Assembly: GCA_964430875.1 (NCBI GenBank) | Contig: CAYSHP010000005.1 | Location: 11,689 to 75,688 of the forward strand | Length of the DNA: 64,000 nucleotides | Reading direction: 5' to 3' | DNA from: M55B127 sp035269185 | Lineage (GTDB): Bacteria > Bacillota > Halanaerobiia > Halanaerobiales > M55B127 | The notes under the pieces: model-generated | Databases searched by the model: none | What the model saw: only the letters and a program-made list of their open reading frames with translations | Told to the model about the DNA's origin: nothing | Shown: piece after piece, positions 53,859 to 63,378 of the stretch | Layout: every line of letters begins with the position of its first letter | Position numbering within the stretch: the first letter of the stretch is position 1 | Translations under genes and position numbers: made by a program

Positions 53859-55730
53859 ATGAGTTTAAGTCAAATAATTATAATCCCTATCGTTTTATCA
53901 GTTATTACTTATTTGATTTCAAAAAAGATAAAAAAAGCAGGTTCTATTATAAATATAATCCTTTCAGGCTATATACTCTATACTTTAATTGATTTTTATG
54001 GACAATGGGATATCCTTAATCAAAGCTTGAATATTAGAGTACTAGGAGGTAATTTTGAGTTTATCCTCAACAATTCTCCTTTAGCCTGGCTTTTAGCAAT
54101 TATGACCGCGGGCAGTATATTTTTAATCAGTATCTTTACTGTTAATTCTCAAAAGAATGATAAAAATTCTGCAAGCTTTCACTTCTTTTTTTCAATATTA
54201 TTAGGTAGTATCTTAGGAGTGGTTTTTGCAGGTGATTTAATGACACTCTTTATCTTTTGGGAAGTTATGACTTACTCTTCCTTTTTCTTGATTTCTTCTG
54301 GTAAAAAGGAAGGGGCTAAAAAAGCTTCTTATCGTTATTTACTCTTAAGTGCTTTAGGGGCTTACTTAATGTTAACCTCAATATTTATAATCTATACTCA
54401 GACTAATTCATTGGAATTTACACAGGTAGCAAGTTATTTAGAAGGTCTACCAACTTTAAATTCAATTATTTTGATAATAATGATAGGAATTCCTTTCTTA
54501 ATTAAAGCAGGTGTATTCCCCTTCCATGTTTGGGTAAATGGGGCACATAGTAATGCACCCAAGGAGTTTTCCCCTTTTCTATCCGGTTTAATGTTGAAAG
54601 TAGGTACTTATGGATTAATGCTTTTATTATACTTTGTACCACTTTATAACATACTAGGGGATAGTATTAAATTTAGAGGTTTACCTCTATTCAATTATAT
54701 ATTAGCCATCTTTGGTGGAATTACAATTATTGCAGGAACAATATTAGCGATAAGACAAGAAGATGTAAAAAGACTAGTGGCCTTTTCTTCTATTTCACAA
54801 ATGGGTTATATTGTAATGGCACTAGCCATTTCAACTCCACTTGGTTTTACCGGTGGTCTGCTCCATTTGATGAACCATATGATATTTAAAACCACTATAT
54901 TTTTAACAATGGCAGCTGTTATTTATAGGACACATACAACTAAGATGCATGAAATGGGAGGACTTATTTTTAGAATGCCGGTCACTTTTGCCGCCTATTT
55001 AACAGCCATTATTGCCTTAGCTGGTATCCCCCCTACAAACGGCTTTATTTCAAAGTGGGTAATATATCAAGCTTTAATCCAAAAAGGATATATTTTCCTT
55101 TCAGTAGCCGCCTTTTTTGGTAGTATTGGTTCTTTTATGTATGTATTTAAACCATTAAGTACTGTCTTTTTAGGACAGCTCAAACCAGAACATAAAGATA
55201 TTAAAGAAGTACCTTTTTTAATGCAGGTTCCCATGTATATCATGATGGCCCTGATGCTTTTATTCGGAGTTTTACCTGGTATTCAAATGAGAATTATTAA
55301 TCAAATCGGTCAGTATCTAAATATTGAAACTGTCCAATCAACTCTTTATACAATCTCCGGTGCATATGGTGCCTGGAACTCTTTAATAATCTTTAATGTC
55401 TTTGTAGGAGGCTTTATATTAGCTTTCTTAATTTTTATCTTTGCAAAGAAATCAAAATTGGTCGGCCTAATGGACACTTACACAGCTGGTGAGTATATGG
55501 ACGATCCGGAAAGTTACCATTATGCATATAAATATTATCGGCCTTTTGATCGTGTATTTGATTCTTTTGCTGCTAATAGTTTAACTAAAGCTTATGATAC
55601 CTTCGCTGGAAATATAGTTAAATTAGGACAGGTATTTAGTAAATCCTTTGTAACCGGGAACGGACAAACTTATGCCTTTTATATGATCTTACTGATGATA
55701 ATACTGGCATTTGCGGGGTGGATAGTATGA
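53859..55730 (+). CDS. Second antiporter-like subunit (MbxH'/NuoL-like)
   Basis: A 623-residue fourteen-helix-plus subunit of the same family. The TM5 glutamate (FIFWEVMTYSSFF) and the TM7 lysine (LIKAGVFPFHVW) are both present. KRLVAFSSISQMGYI and the LMNHMIFKTTIF segment follow. A C-terminal extension (about 500-623) carries YTAGEYMDDPESYHYAYKYYRPFD and one more helix; this tail is usual in MbhH'/HyfB-like subunits. It begins 1 nt after mrpD. It corresponds to MbxH'. Confidence 0.9.
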   Translation: MSLSQIIIIPIVLSVITYLISKKIKKAGSIINIILSGYILYTLIDFYGQWDILNQSLNIRVLGGNFEFILNNSPLAWLLAIMTAGSIFLISIFTVNSQKNDKNSASFHFFFSILLGSILGVVFAGDLMTLFIFWEVMTYSSFFLISSGKKEGAKKASYRYLLLSALGAYLMLTSIFIIYTQTNSLEFTQVASYLEGLPTLNSIILIIMIGIPFLIKAGVFPFHVWVNGAHSNAPKEFSPFLSGLMLKVGTYGLMLLLYFVPLYNILGDSIKFRGLPLFNYILAIFGGITIIAGTILAIRQEDVKRLVAFSSISQMGYIVMALAISTPLGFTGGLLHLMNHMIFKTTIFLTMAAVIYRTHTTKMHEMGGLIFRMPVTFAAYLTAIIALAGIPPTNGFISKWVIYQALIQKGYIFLSVAAFFGSIGSFMYVFKPLSTVFLGQLKPEHKDIKEVPFLMQVPMYIMMALMLLFGVLPGIQMRIINQIGQYLNIETVQSTLYTISGAYGAWNSLIIFNVFVGGFILAFLIFIFAKKSKLVGLMDTYTAGEYMDDPESYHYAYKYYRPFDRVFDSFAANSLTKAYDTFAGNIVKLGQVFSKSFVTGNGQTYAFYMILLMIILAFAGWIV

Positions 55731-56614
55731 TTTTAACAATAATTCAGTTTATACTTATAGCATTTGGAGCAATGGCTTTGGGTCTTCTTTTCATTGGTTT
55801 TGCCAAAAAAACTGTAGCCCGCACTCAAAAAAGAGTCGGTCCACCATTTTATCAACCCTATATTGATGTCTTGAAATTATTCGGTAAAGACGCTATTACA
55901 CACGGCTTTATCTTTGATTTTGGGGCAATAATGGCCTTTGGGGGCATGATAGCTACCCTATTTTTTGTACCAATTGCCAGTATTCAACTTTATAGTATGA
56001 GCGGCACCCTTTTATTAGTTATCTATTTGATGGCAATTGCTTATTTAGGTATGGCAATGGCCACAGTTGGTTCAGGAAATCCTCTGGCTTCTGTTGGTAT
56101 TTCAAGGGCTTTAACTCAAATGTTAGGTTATGAAATGCCATTTATAGTAGTTTTATTAACCTTAATATATAGAAGTAGTAATTCATCAATTTGGGGAATT
56201 GTGCAGGCACAACAAGGTGGGTTTTTAAACTGGAATTTAATTAATGTACCAATTGGTACTGTTGTAGCTTTTATTGCCCTCTTAGGTTTAATGGGTAAAA
56301 AACCATTTGATGCACCTATCGCCCCCTCTGAAATTGCTTCAGGGCCGGTGGTTGAACATGGTGGTAAATATTTAGCACTATTAATGTTACAGCACGCTGT
56401 AGCAATTGTTGTTGAGACTGCTCTTTTTGTAAACCTCTTTTTAGGAGGCTCTTCCAACATAATCATTTTCATCTTGAAAATGCTTATTGTTTGGCTATTG
56501 GCTACTTTAATTGGTTCTATATTCCCACGTTTTAAAGTCGAGCAAGGTGTCTTATTTTACTGGAAGTGGCCTTTAATTGCCGCCTTGTTGCAAGCAGTCA
56601 TCATTATTTTTTAA
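55727..56614 (+). CDS. NuoH-like (MbxM) membrane subunit
   Basis: A 295-residue eight-helix subunit of the NuoH/MbhM family. It has ARTQKRVGPPFYQPYIDVLKLFGKDAITH, GISRALTQMLGYEMPFIVV and KKPFDAPIAPSEIASGPVVEHGGKYLALLM, with the conserved acidic cluster that couples redox chemistry to ion transport. The ATG at 55727 overlaps the previous stop (ATGA); an upstream GTG is disregarded. Confidence 0.9.
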   Translation: MILTIIQFILIAFGAMALGLLFIGFAKKTVARTQKRVGPPFYQPYIDVLKLFGKDAITHGFIFDFGAIMAFGGMIATLFFVPIASIQLYSMSGTLLLVIYLMAIAYLGMAMATVGSGNPLASVGISRALTQMLGYEMPFIVVLLTLIYRSSNSSIWGIVQAQQGGFLNWNLINVPIGTVVAFIALLGLMGKKPFDAPIAPSEIASGPVVEHGGKYLALLMLQHAVAIVVETALFVNLFLGGSSNIIIFILKMLIVWLLATLIGSIFPRFKVEQGVLFYWKWPLIAALLQAVIIIF

Positions 56615-56630
56615 TCAGGAGTGATCATTA

Positions 56631-57164
56631 ATGAAAGATAAATTTAAAAGTAGTAAATGGCAGGAGGTCATTAACTGGGCGCAAAAAAGATCCCTTTTTA
56701 TGCTTCACTACTGTACAGGCTGTGGGGCAATTGAACTTCCTCCTACTATGACTTCTAGATATGATATGAGTAGATTTGGAATCGGTCCTGCTGCTACCCC
56801 TAGACAGGCAGATATCCTCTTAATAACAGGCTATTTAAGCACTAAGACTTTAAGAAGGGTTATCTATACTTATGAACAAATGCAGGATCCCAAATTTGTA
56901 ATGGGTTTTGGTTCCTGTACGATAAATGGGGGTATGTACTGGGATTCATATAATACAATCAAACAACTTGATAAGTATATACCAGTTGATTTATATATAG
57001 CTGGTTGTATGCCTCGTCCGGAAGCAATTCTGGAAGGTTTTATGGAACTTAAAAACAAAATTGAAACTGGTAATGCTGATGGTTATCTAAGATATAAGGA
57101 AGATTATGATTTTTACAAAGAAAACCAAGAGAAAGTCTTAGGGGAGGTTAAGAGAAGACAATGA
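56631..57164 (+). CDS. NuoB-like (MbxJ) Fe-S subunit
   Basis: A 177-residue soluble subunit with one 4Fe-4S cluster: Cys28 and Cys31 (YCTGCGAIE), Cys in GFGSCTINGGMYW and Cys in IAGCMPRPEAI. The fold and spacing match NuoB/MbhJ/HycG. It is the terminal cluster next to the catalytic NuoD-like subunit. An AGGAGTGATC SD precedes the ATG. Confidence 0.95.
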   Translation: MKDKFKSSKWQEVINWAQKRSLFMLHYCTGCGAIELPPTMTSRYDMSRFGIGPAATPRQADILLITGYLSTKTLRRVIYTYEQMQDPKFVMGFGSCTINGGMYWDSYNTIKQLDKYIPVDLYIAGCMPRPEAILEGFMELKNKIETGNADGYLRYKEDYDFYKENQEKVLGEVKRRQ

Positions 57165-57643
57165 GAAATGAATCAGAAGTAATTGAACTGATCAAAAATA
57201 AATTAAATCCTCTCGATGTTAAAAAGTTAAGAACACAAAATCTGGCTGTCACACTAAAAAAGGATGAATTAATTTCTGGATTAAATTATCTTAAAGCCCA
57301 CAGTTATATTCATCTTGCTACTATAAGTTGTGTAGACTGGATAGATGATAATGAATTCGAACTAGTTTATCATCTCTTCTCTTATGAAGATAAAATAAAT
57401 ATTAGTGTTAAAACAAGAATTGATAGAAAAGAATCTAAATTTGTAACCATAAAAAATATTTGGGCAGTTGCTCAATATTATGAACGCGATATACATGATT
57501 TTTTCGGTGTTGAATTTGAAGGAAATGATGATATGGATGAACTTATTTTAGAAAATTGGAATGATATTCCACCGATGAGAAAAGATTTTAATACCAGAGA
57601 ATATGTAGATGAAAAATATGAATGGAGGGAATACCATGGATAA
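57161..57643 (+). CDS. NuoC-like (MbxK) subunit
   Basis: A 160-residue subunit of the NuoC/30-kDa family. Signature: IWAVAQYYERDIHDFFGVEFEGND, with NWNDIPPMRKDFNTREYV at the C-terminus. It overlaps the NuoB-like gene by 4 nt. It is a scaffold for the NuoD-like subunit. Confidence 0.9.
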   Translation: MRNESEVIELIKNKLNPLDVKKLRTQNLAVTLKKDELISGLNYLKAHSYIHLATISCVDWIDDNEFELVYHLFSYEDKINISVKTRIDRKESKFVTIKNIWAVAQYYERDIHDFFGVEFEGNDDMDELILENWNDIPPMRKDFNTREYVDEKYEWREYHG

Positions 57644-58745
57644 AAGTAAAATGACGGAAATGTTTTTTGGTCCTAACCATCCTGGTGTTCCAGGTAATTA
57701 TGGTATAAATTATTATTATGAAGGTGATACAGTTGTATCAGCGGAACCTAATGCTGGACACTTACACCGCGGATTTGAAAAATTAATGGAAGAAAGAGAA
57801 TGGATTAAAAATACTCCTTTAGTTTGTAGAATCTGTGTTATGGAACCAGATATCAATGAAATGGTCTATGCTATGGGTTATGAAGCAATCGGTGAAATCG
57901 AAGTACCAAAAAGAGCCCAATATATTAGGTCAATCATCTTAGAACTGGCTAGAATTCAAGCCCACATTTTTTCTATCGGAGGTAATTCTGCGGCAATTGG
58001 TCTTTATTCAGCTATGCAGATAGGAGTTTTAGCACGTGATTATATATTAGATATATTTGAAGAAATTACAGGTGGTAGAGTATATCATATCTACATTAGG
58101 CCAGGTGGGGTTAGACATGATATTGAAGATGAAACCTTTGACAAGATATTAGATCTATTAGATGACTTAGAAAATAATAGGATGCCGGAATTTCAAAAAT
58201 TAATCTTTGAAAATCCTACTGCTCAAAAACGCTGGAAAGGTACAGCTGTTTTAAAACAGGAAGATGTACTTCGTTTAGGAGTTACCGGTCCTGCTTTAAG
58301 AGCGACTGGTCTTGAACATGATGTTAGACGACTGATGCCTTATGGAGCTTATGATGAAGTAGACTTTGTAATTCCAACCGGCCAGGATGCTGATGCCTGG
58401 ACTAGATTACAATTAAAAAGAAATGAAATTTTTCAAAGTATAAATATTATTAGACAGTTAATAAATAATATGCCGGATGGTCCTGTAAGTGTCAAATTAG
58501 GGAATGCTTTAAAGTATAAAATACCAGAAGGTGAAGCTTATGTTAAAGTTGAATCTTCTCGGGGAGAATATGGCTATTATATGGTCTCTGATGGTGGGTT
58601 AAAACCTTATAGAGTGCATGTGAGGGGTACATCTACTCCACTCGGATTATATGGTGTAGAAGCACTCTTACCGGGTACAAGAATTGAAGATGTACCGGTC
58701 TGGGCCCATAGTTTAGGTATCTGTCCACCGGAATTTGATAGATAA
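57636..58745 (+). CDS. NuoD-like (MbxL) catalytic-core subunit
   Basis: A 369-residue subunit of the NuoD/NiFe-hydrogenase-large-subunit family. The N-terminal CxxC is present (Cys64 and Cys67 in LVCRICVMEP). The C-terminal end reads SLGICPPEFDR with one Cys instead of the DPCxxC of NiFe hydrogenases, so only part of a NiFe site could form. This points to Mbx/MBS type, not hydrogen evolution. Other landmarks: GPNHPGVPGNYG, AGHLHRGFEKLME and RPGGVRHDI. The ATG at 57636 (GGAGGG SD) is used, overlapping nuoC-like by 8 nt. Confidence 0.9.
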   Translation: MDKSKMTEMFFGPNHPGVPGNYGINYYYEGDTVVSAEPNAGHLHRGFEKLMEEREWIKNTPLVCRICVMEPDINEMVYAMGYEAIGEIEVPKRAQYIRSIILELARIQAHIFSIGGNSAAIGLYSAMQIGVLARDYILDIFEEITGGRVYHIYIRPGGVRHDIEDETFDKILDLLDDLENNRMPEFQKLIFENPTAQKRWKGTAVLKQEDVLRLGVTGPALRATGLEHDVRRLMPYGAYDEVDFVIPTGQDADAWTRLQLKRNEIFQSINIIRQLINNMPDGPVSVKLGNALKYKIPEGEAYVKVESSRGEYGYYMVSDGGLKPYRVHVRGTSTPLGLYGVEALLPGTRIEDVPVWAHSLGICPPEFDR

Positions 58746-58770
58746 TATTTCTCAAAGTGAGGTGAATTTG

Positions 58771-60567
58771 ATGAGTAAAGATAAAAAAAGTATTTTTTCT
58801 CCCACCGTTACATTTAAAAATTTATTTAAAAAACCTGAAACAGTTAAATTCCCAAAAGAAAGCAAAGAAACTGCTAAAAGATATCGTGGTTTTCATATAA
58901 ATGACCTAGATAAGTGTATTGGTTGTGGAACCTGTGCAGAAATCTGTGATAATAAAGCCATTGATATGGTTCAATTAGCTGATGTTAAAACCGAACTAGG
59001 ACAACGTGATGAAAGACCTAAAATTGATTATGGGCGCTGTTGCTGGTGTGGGCTATGTGTTGATGTTTGTACTACTGGTTCTTTAGAATTTACACAAGAC
59101 TATACTTATATTGATCAAGACCCTGATACTTTTTCTTATATACCTGATAACAAAAATATTAATAAAGTAGAATTTGAAGTTGGTTATAAAAGAGATGAAG
59201 TTTCTGAACTTCTTGATTTAGATAGAGTGGAGATGGAAGAATTAAATCCAGCGAAAAGAGTCGATTCTTTTGTAGAAATTGTGCAGGGTTTTTCTAAAGA
59301 AAAGGCTGAAAAAGAAGCCTCCCGTTGTGTGGAATGTGATATTTGTACAGAAGCCTGTCCGGCTAGTATGAATATACCAGAATATATCCGGGGTATTTTT
59401 GATGAAGACTTAGATGAATCCTTAAAACAAATCTATGAAGATAATCCACTACCCGAAGTATGTGGTAGAATATGTACTCATAAATGTGAAACGATCTGCT
59501 CTATTGGTCACCGCGGTGAACCGATCTCTATACGTTGGCTAAAAAGATATGCAGTAGATAATGTCGACTCTGCTGAATATCAAAAAGTATTAGGTACAGA
59601 AAAAATAGACCAGGTTGATAAACAGGTCGCTATTATTGGGGCAGGACCTGCTGGTCTCTCTGCTGCTCATTACTTAAGATTAATGGGATATCAGATTACT
59701 GTTTATGAAGCAGAAGAAAAAGCAGGAGGGATGATGAGATATGGTATTCCAGAATACAGATTACCATATGATCAACTAGATAAGGATATTAATTATATAA
59801 AAGAACTTGGTGTAGACTTTGTCTTTAATACTAGAGTCGGTGAAGATATAAAAATGCAAGAAATTGAAGATAAATATGATGCTGTTTTTGCTGCTACCGG
59901 TTTACATAATGGTAGGAGTACCAGAATTCCAGGTACAGATCACAATAATGTTTATCAGGCTATTTACTTACTAAAGAAAATTACTAAAGGCGAAAAAGTA
60001 CCGGTTACTGAAAGAATTGTAGTAATTGGTGGAGGTAATGTTGCAATGGATATTGCAAGATCATTAGCTAGAATACAAAAACAAGAATTTGGAGAAGTTG
60101 ATGTTATAGTTACTTCTTTAGAAACCGAAGATGTCATGCCTGCTGATGAAGAAGAAATCGAAGAAGCCCGCGAAGAAGGAGTAAAATTTGAACCGGGCCG
60201 CGGTCCAAAAGAAATCGTTGTTAATGAAGATGGCAGTATAGCACAATTATGTACAAACTGCTGTGTATCAGTATTTGATGATGATATGAACTTTAGTCCA
60301 TCATTTGATAATGATGATATTAAAAACTTTGACTGTGATATGGTAGTAGAAGCCATCGGTCAAGGTGGAGATAATAGTTATATTGATGATAACTATGATA
60401 TTGAATATGAAGGACCAAGAATAAAAGTTGATGAAGAACAGCAAACTTCTCTTCCCTGGTTATTTGCAGGTGGAGATATTGTGCAGGGGCCTGATGTTAT
60501 TACCGGTATTAAAACCGGCCATGATGCAGCCGTAGGTATTGATAAATACTTACGCGGTGAAAAATAA
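58771..60567 (+). CDS. Fused NuoI-like ferredoxin and GltD/NfnB/SudA-like FAD-NAD(P)H oxidoreductase
   Basis: A 598-residue protein. The N-terminal part (about 1-125) has two 4Fe-4S sites (CIGCGTCAEIC and CCWCGLCVDVC), like NuoI/MbxN. From about 165 onward comes a GltD-type module: cysteines CVECDICTEACPASM and CGRICTHKCETIC, an FAD fold (IIGAGPAGLSAAHYLR), a second nucleotide fold (VVIGGGNVAMDIARS) and the C-terminal FAD loop WLFAGGDIVQGPDVITGIKTGHDAA. It would join reduced ferredoxin and NAD(P)H to the membrane complex. The ATG at 58771 (GAGGTG SD) is preferred over the earlier TTG. It is the last gene of the operon. Confidence 0.9.
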   Translation: MSKDKKSIFSPTVTFKNLFKKPETVKFPKESKETAKRYRGFHINDLDKCIGCGTCAEICDNKAIDMVQLADVKTELGQRDERPKIDYGRCCWCGLCVDVCTTGSLEFTQDYTYIDQDPDTFSYIPDNKNINKVEFEVGYKRDEVSELLDLDRVEMEELNPAKRVDSFVEIVQGFSKEKAEKEASRCVECDICTEACPASMNIPEYIRGIFDEDLDESLKQIYEDNPLPEVCGRICTHKCETICSIGHRGEPISIRWLKRYAVDNVDSAEYQKVLGTEKIDQVDKQVAIIGAGPAGLSAAHYLRLMGYQITVYEAEEKAGGMMRYGIPEYRLPYDQLDKDINYIKELGVDFVFNTRVGEDIKMQEIEDKYDAVFAATGLHNGRSTRIPGTDHNNVYQAIYLLKKITKGEKVPVTERIVVIGGGNVAMDIARSLARIQKQEFGEVDVIVTSLETEDVMPADEEEIEEAREEGVKFEPGRGPKEIVVNEDGSIAQLCTNCCVSVFDDDMNFSPSFDNDDIKNFDCDMVVEAIGQGGDNSYIDDNYDIEYEGPRIKVDEEQQTSLPWLFAGGDIVQGPDVITGIKTGHDAAVGIDKYLRGEK

Positions 60568-60579
60568 ATATATAATTTA

Positions 60580-60612
60580 AGCGGAGAGTAGAAATGCTCT
60601 CCGCTCTTTATT
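60580..60612 (+). terminator. Terminator of the Mbx-like operon
   Basis: GCGGAGAG (60581-60588) pairs with CTCTCCGC (60597-60604), followed by a moderate T-rich tail, 13 nt after the last stop. It may also serve the convergent permease operon. Confidence 0.7.
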
Positions 60613-60621
60613 TATAAACTT

Positions 60622-61884
60622 TTACTTCCGATGTTGAAGGGCTTTTATCGGATCTTTTTTCGCAGCCCAATAAGCTGGAAAAATACTTGCTAAAGCAGAG
60701 GTCATTAGACCAAATGAATTGACTATAATAAATGCAGTTTGATTCCAAGAACTATAAATTTTAGTTACTAATGGAAATCCTACATCTCCCATTACTTCTT
60801 TACCTCCACCTTCCATAAAAATCGCATAATCCATACCAAAATTAACTAAATACCAGATAGTTAAAGCTCCAAATATTGATCCAACTATTACCCCTATGAT
60901 ACCAATACCAATTGACTCATACATAAAAACTTGTACAATTTCTCTTTCCTTTAAACCTAATGCTTTCATCATTCCAATCTCTTCCATTCTTTCCAGAGCT
61001 GCTAATATTACAGTATTTATTATACCCATAGCTCCAATAATTAATATAATTGCTAAAAGTAATTTCGAAATAACCTGATCTACATTTAAAACCTCTGCTA
61101 CTTCTAATTCATTCCAGGTATAAACACCCAAATTATTCATGTTATTACCCAATATATTATTTAATTGACTTTTTGCATTATTGACTTGACTTTTATTATT
61201 TAGTCTTATGATTATTCTACTAACTTTGTTGCCTACAGATAATGAATTCTGGGCAATATCTAATGGTAAATAGATAAAATTATTATTAATATTAGGATTG
61301 GTTGTTTCTAAAAGGCCTGATACCTGGGCATCTATTGTATTAAATGTCTCAGTAGAAGTTTTAAATATAAGTGTTATATAATCACCTAGATTAACATCCA
61401 TTAATTCTGCTAAAGTTTTCCCTAAAACAACTTTTCTTTCTTCATTTTGAAAAAATGTTCCTACAACTAGATTCTCTTTTAAATCGAAAACTTCTAAAGC
61501 CTTAGTGGGATTAATACCTACTCCAATTACTGGTAGCTCATCTCCTTTGTTATTTAGTAATGCTTGAAATCTTAATTGAGGGGATTGAGAAATATATCCT
61601 TCAGTTTTTTTTATATCTTCATTAAATCTAGATTCTAATGGTACTAAATTTTCCAGTGGTAACTCATCTTTATCTTCCCAATATTTTTTGTCAGCTATCT
61701 GAAGATGACCTGATTCATATTTTATTATATTTTCATAGGTCATATCTTCCATACCTAACAACATAGAATCCATTATCAAATATACAAACACAGCCATTGC
61801 TATAATAAAAGCAGCAATTAAAGTCCTTTTCCAATATCGAAATAGATTTTTATATGCTAATTTTAATAAGAACAATGAAAACAC
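60622..61884 (-). CDS. LolC/MacB-type ABC permease A
   Basis: A 420-residue FtsX-fold permease. One N-terminal helix precedes a large extracytoplasmic domain (about 45-265), followed by three terminal helices with LERMEEIGMMKALGLKEREIVQVFMYES between them. It is a paralogue of the gene just upstream; the pair resembles LolC/LolE heterodimers that extract lipoproteins from the inner membrane, but such folds also serve other exporters. No ATPase gene is adjacent. SD GGGGAGGTG precedes the ATG. Confidence 0.75.
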   Translation of the reverse strand: MFSLFLLKLAYKNLFRYWKRTLIAAFIIAMAVFVYLIMDSMLLGMEDMTYENIIKYESGHLQIADKKYWEDKDELPLENLVPLESRFNEDIKKTEGYISQSPQLRFQALLNNKGDELPVIGVGINPTKALEVFDLKENLVVGTFFQNEERKVVLGKTLAELMDVNLGDYITLIFKTSTETFNTIDAQVSGLLETTNPNINNNFIYLPLDIAQNSLSVGNKVSRIIIRLNNKSQVNNAKSQLNNILGNNMNNLGVYTWNELEVAEVLNVDQVISKLLLAIILIIGAMGIINTVILAALERMEEIGMMKALGLKEREIVQVFMYESIGIGIIGVIVGSIFGALTIWYLVNFGMDYAIFMEGGGKEVMGDVGFPLVTKIYSSWNQTAFIIVNSFGLMTSALASIFPAYWAAKKDPIKALQHRK

Positions 61885-61912
61885 CTCCCCACCCTATTAT
61901 CAATATAAAAAT

Positions 61913-63166
61913 TTATTCTTTCATAGCTTCAGTTGGTTCAAGTTTCGCTGCTCTCCTGGCAGGTATTACACTGACTAAAATAACTATAATAATACCGACA
62001 AAAAATGCAAATAGACTATTTCCAATTGAAGAAGTTGGATAAATTATTTTATTAAACATTATATTAGAACTAACACTGTTTACTGCTGTTCCAACATCAA
62101 TGCCTATTTCTGATAAAATTCTACTCAGATAATGACCAACTACGGCACCTATAGAACTTCCAAATAAACCAATAATACTGCCTTCTAAAATAAATAATTT
62201 CAAGATACCTTTTTCTTTCAAACCAAGGGCAAGCATCATTCCTATTTCTTTCGTTCTTTCTTTAACAATCATAATCATAGTACTTACTAACACCACACTT
62301 GCTAGAATAACAAATAAGAAATAGATTTGATTATAAAAAATTTGAGCTATATTTAGATAAGAAAGCAATACATTTGAATCTTCATAATGAATTACTAAGT
62401 ATTTGTCTTGAACATTATTTTCTTTCATTAAATTATTAATTCCATTTTGAACTTCTTCAGCTTTATTCCTTCCAGTCGCCATTACTAACATTTCAGTAAC
62501 TTGATCCTCCATATATAATAGACGTTGTGCCTCTTTTAAAGGTAAATAAAAAACATTTTCATCTAAAAGCTTTAACCCACTCTCTATTCTTCCCACAATT
62601 CTAAAGGTAACTCCCTTTAAAGAACTATAGGAGGTATTAAATAAAATTGTAACGTTATCTCCTACTTGGGAGTCGATTTTATTAAGAAGTTCAGTTCCCA
62701 TAACTACCTCTAGCTTTTCTGATTGTACCATCCTACCTTCTACTATTCGATCTTTGATATTCGTAAGTTTAATTTCCCTTTTCGGATCAATACCCCAACC
62801 TTGCAATGTTATTAATTCTTTACCAGTACTTATCATTGAACCAAACTTCAATCGATAGATAACACCTTTTACATCTTCAATATTTTCTATACTGGTAATC
62901 ATCTTATTTAAATTATTGTCCTCATAGCCATTAATTGGAAAATCAAGCGGCATTAGTCTTTTCTTTTTATAGTAATCATCTCTCATAATATGTACATGAC
63001 CAGAATTATATTGAATAGAATCAGAATATAATGAATGTATCATTCCATTAATGAAACCACGAGAAAAAATTACAATCATTACAGCAAAACCTATCACAAT
63101 AATCGATATAATAGTTCTTATTTTATGTCTAAATATATTTTTAAAAGCGAGTCTCAATAGAAACAT
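61913..63166 (-). CDS. LolC/MacB-type ABC permease B
   Basis: A 417-residue FtsX-fold permease with the same layout as permease A: helix (about 15-37), outer domain (40-260) and three terminal helices. The coupling segment is VKERTKEIGMMLALGLKEKGILKLFILE and the end is PARRAAKLEPTEAMKE. It is followed after 28 nt by permease A. A candidate promoter and a repeat are upstream. The ATPase must be encoded elsewhere or be shared. Confidence 0.75.
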   Translation of the reverse strand: MFLLRLAFKNIFRHKIRTIISIIVIGFAVMIVIFSRGFINGMIHSLYSDSIQYNSGHVHIMRDDYYKKKRLMPLDFPINGYEDNNLNKMITSIENIEDVKGVIYRLKFGSMISTGKELITLQGWGIDPKREIKLTNIKDRIVEGRMVQSEKLEVVMGTELLNKIDSQVGDNVTILFNTSYSSLKGVTFRIVGRIESGLKLLDENVFYLPLKEAQRLLYMEDQVTEMLVMATGRNKAEEVQNGINNLMKENNVQDKYLVIHYEDSNVLLSYLNIAQIFYNQIYFLFVILASVVLVSTMIMIVKERTKEIGMMLALGLKEKGILKLFILEGSIIGLFGSSIGAVVGHYLSRILSEIGIDVGTAVNSVSSNIMFNKIIYPTSSIGNSLFAFFVGIIIVILVSVIPARRAAKLEPTEAMKE

Positions 63167-63193
63167 AATATTTCCCCTCTCAACTAAATAAGA

Positions 63194-63215
63194 GTGACTG
63201 TTTGTTCATGTGACT
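63194..63215 (-). promoter_or_regulatory. Possible operator downstream of permease promoter
   Basis: GTGACT occurs twice, 16 bp apart (63194-63199 and 63210-63215), around the imperfect palindrome TGACTGTTTGTTCA. It lies between the predicted transcript start and the ATG, a typical repressor site position. No regulator gene is adjacent. Confidence 0.3.
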
Positions 63216-63225
63216 TTATATTCAT

Positions 63226-63254
63226 ATTATACTATTATACTTATATAAAATCAA
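63226..63254 (-). promoter_or_regulatory. Promoter of the permease pair
   Basis: On the minus strand, TTGATT (63254-63249) and a perfect TATAAT (63231-63226) are spaced 17 bp. Confidence 0.65.
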
Positions 63255-63378
63255 TACAAATTTTCTTTCAATATTATTTATAATTAATTCTTATTTAATT
63301 TATAAGTATACTCGATATATAATCATGATTATGATCTTTTATTAATAGTTGTGAAATATTTTACTAGGAGTGGTTATA

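Noticed and set aside
49941..60567. Annotation as a membrane-bound [NiFe] hydrogenase (Mbh/Ech)
   Set aside because: The C-terminal NiFe cysteine pair of the large subunit is missing and an NAD(P)H-type flavoprotein is fused to the ferredoxin subunit; Mbx/MBS type fits better.
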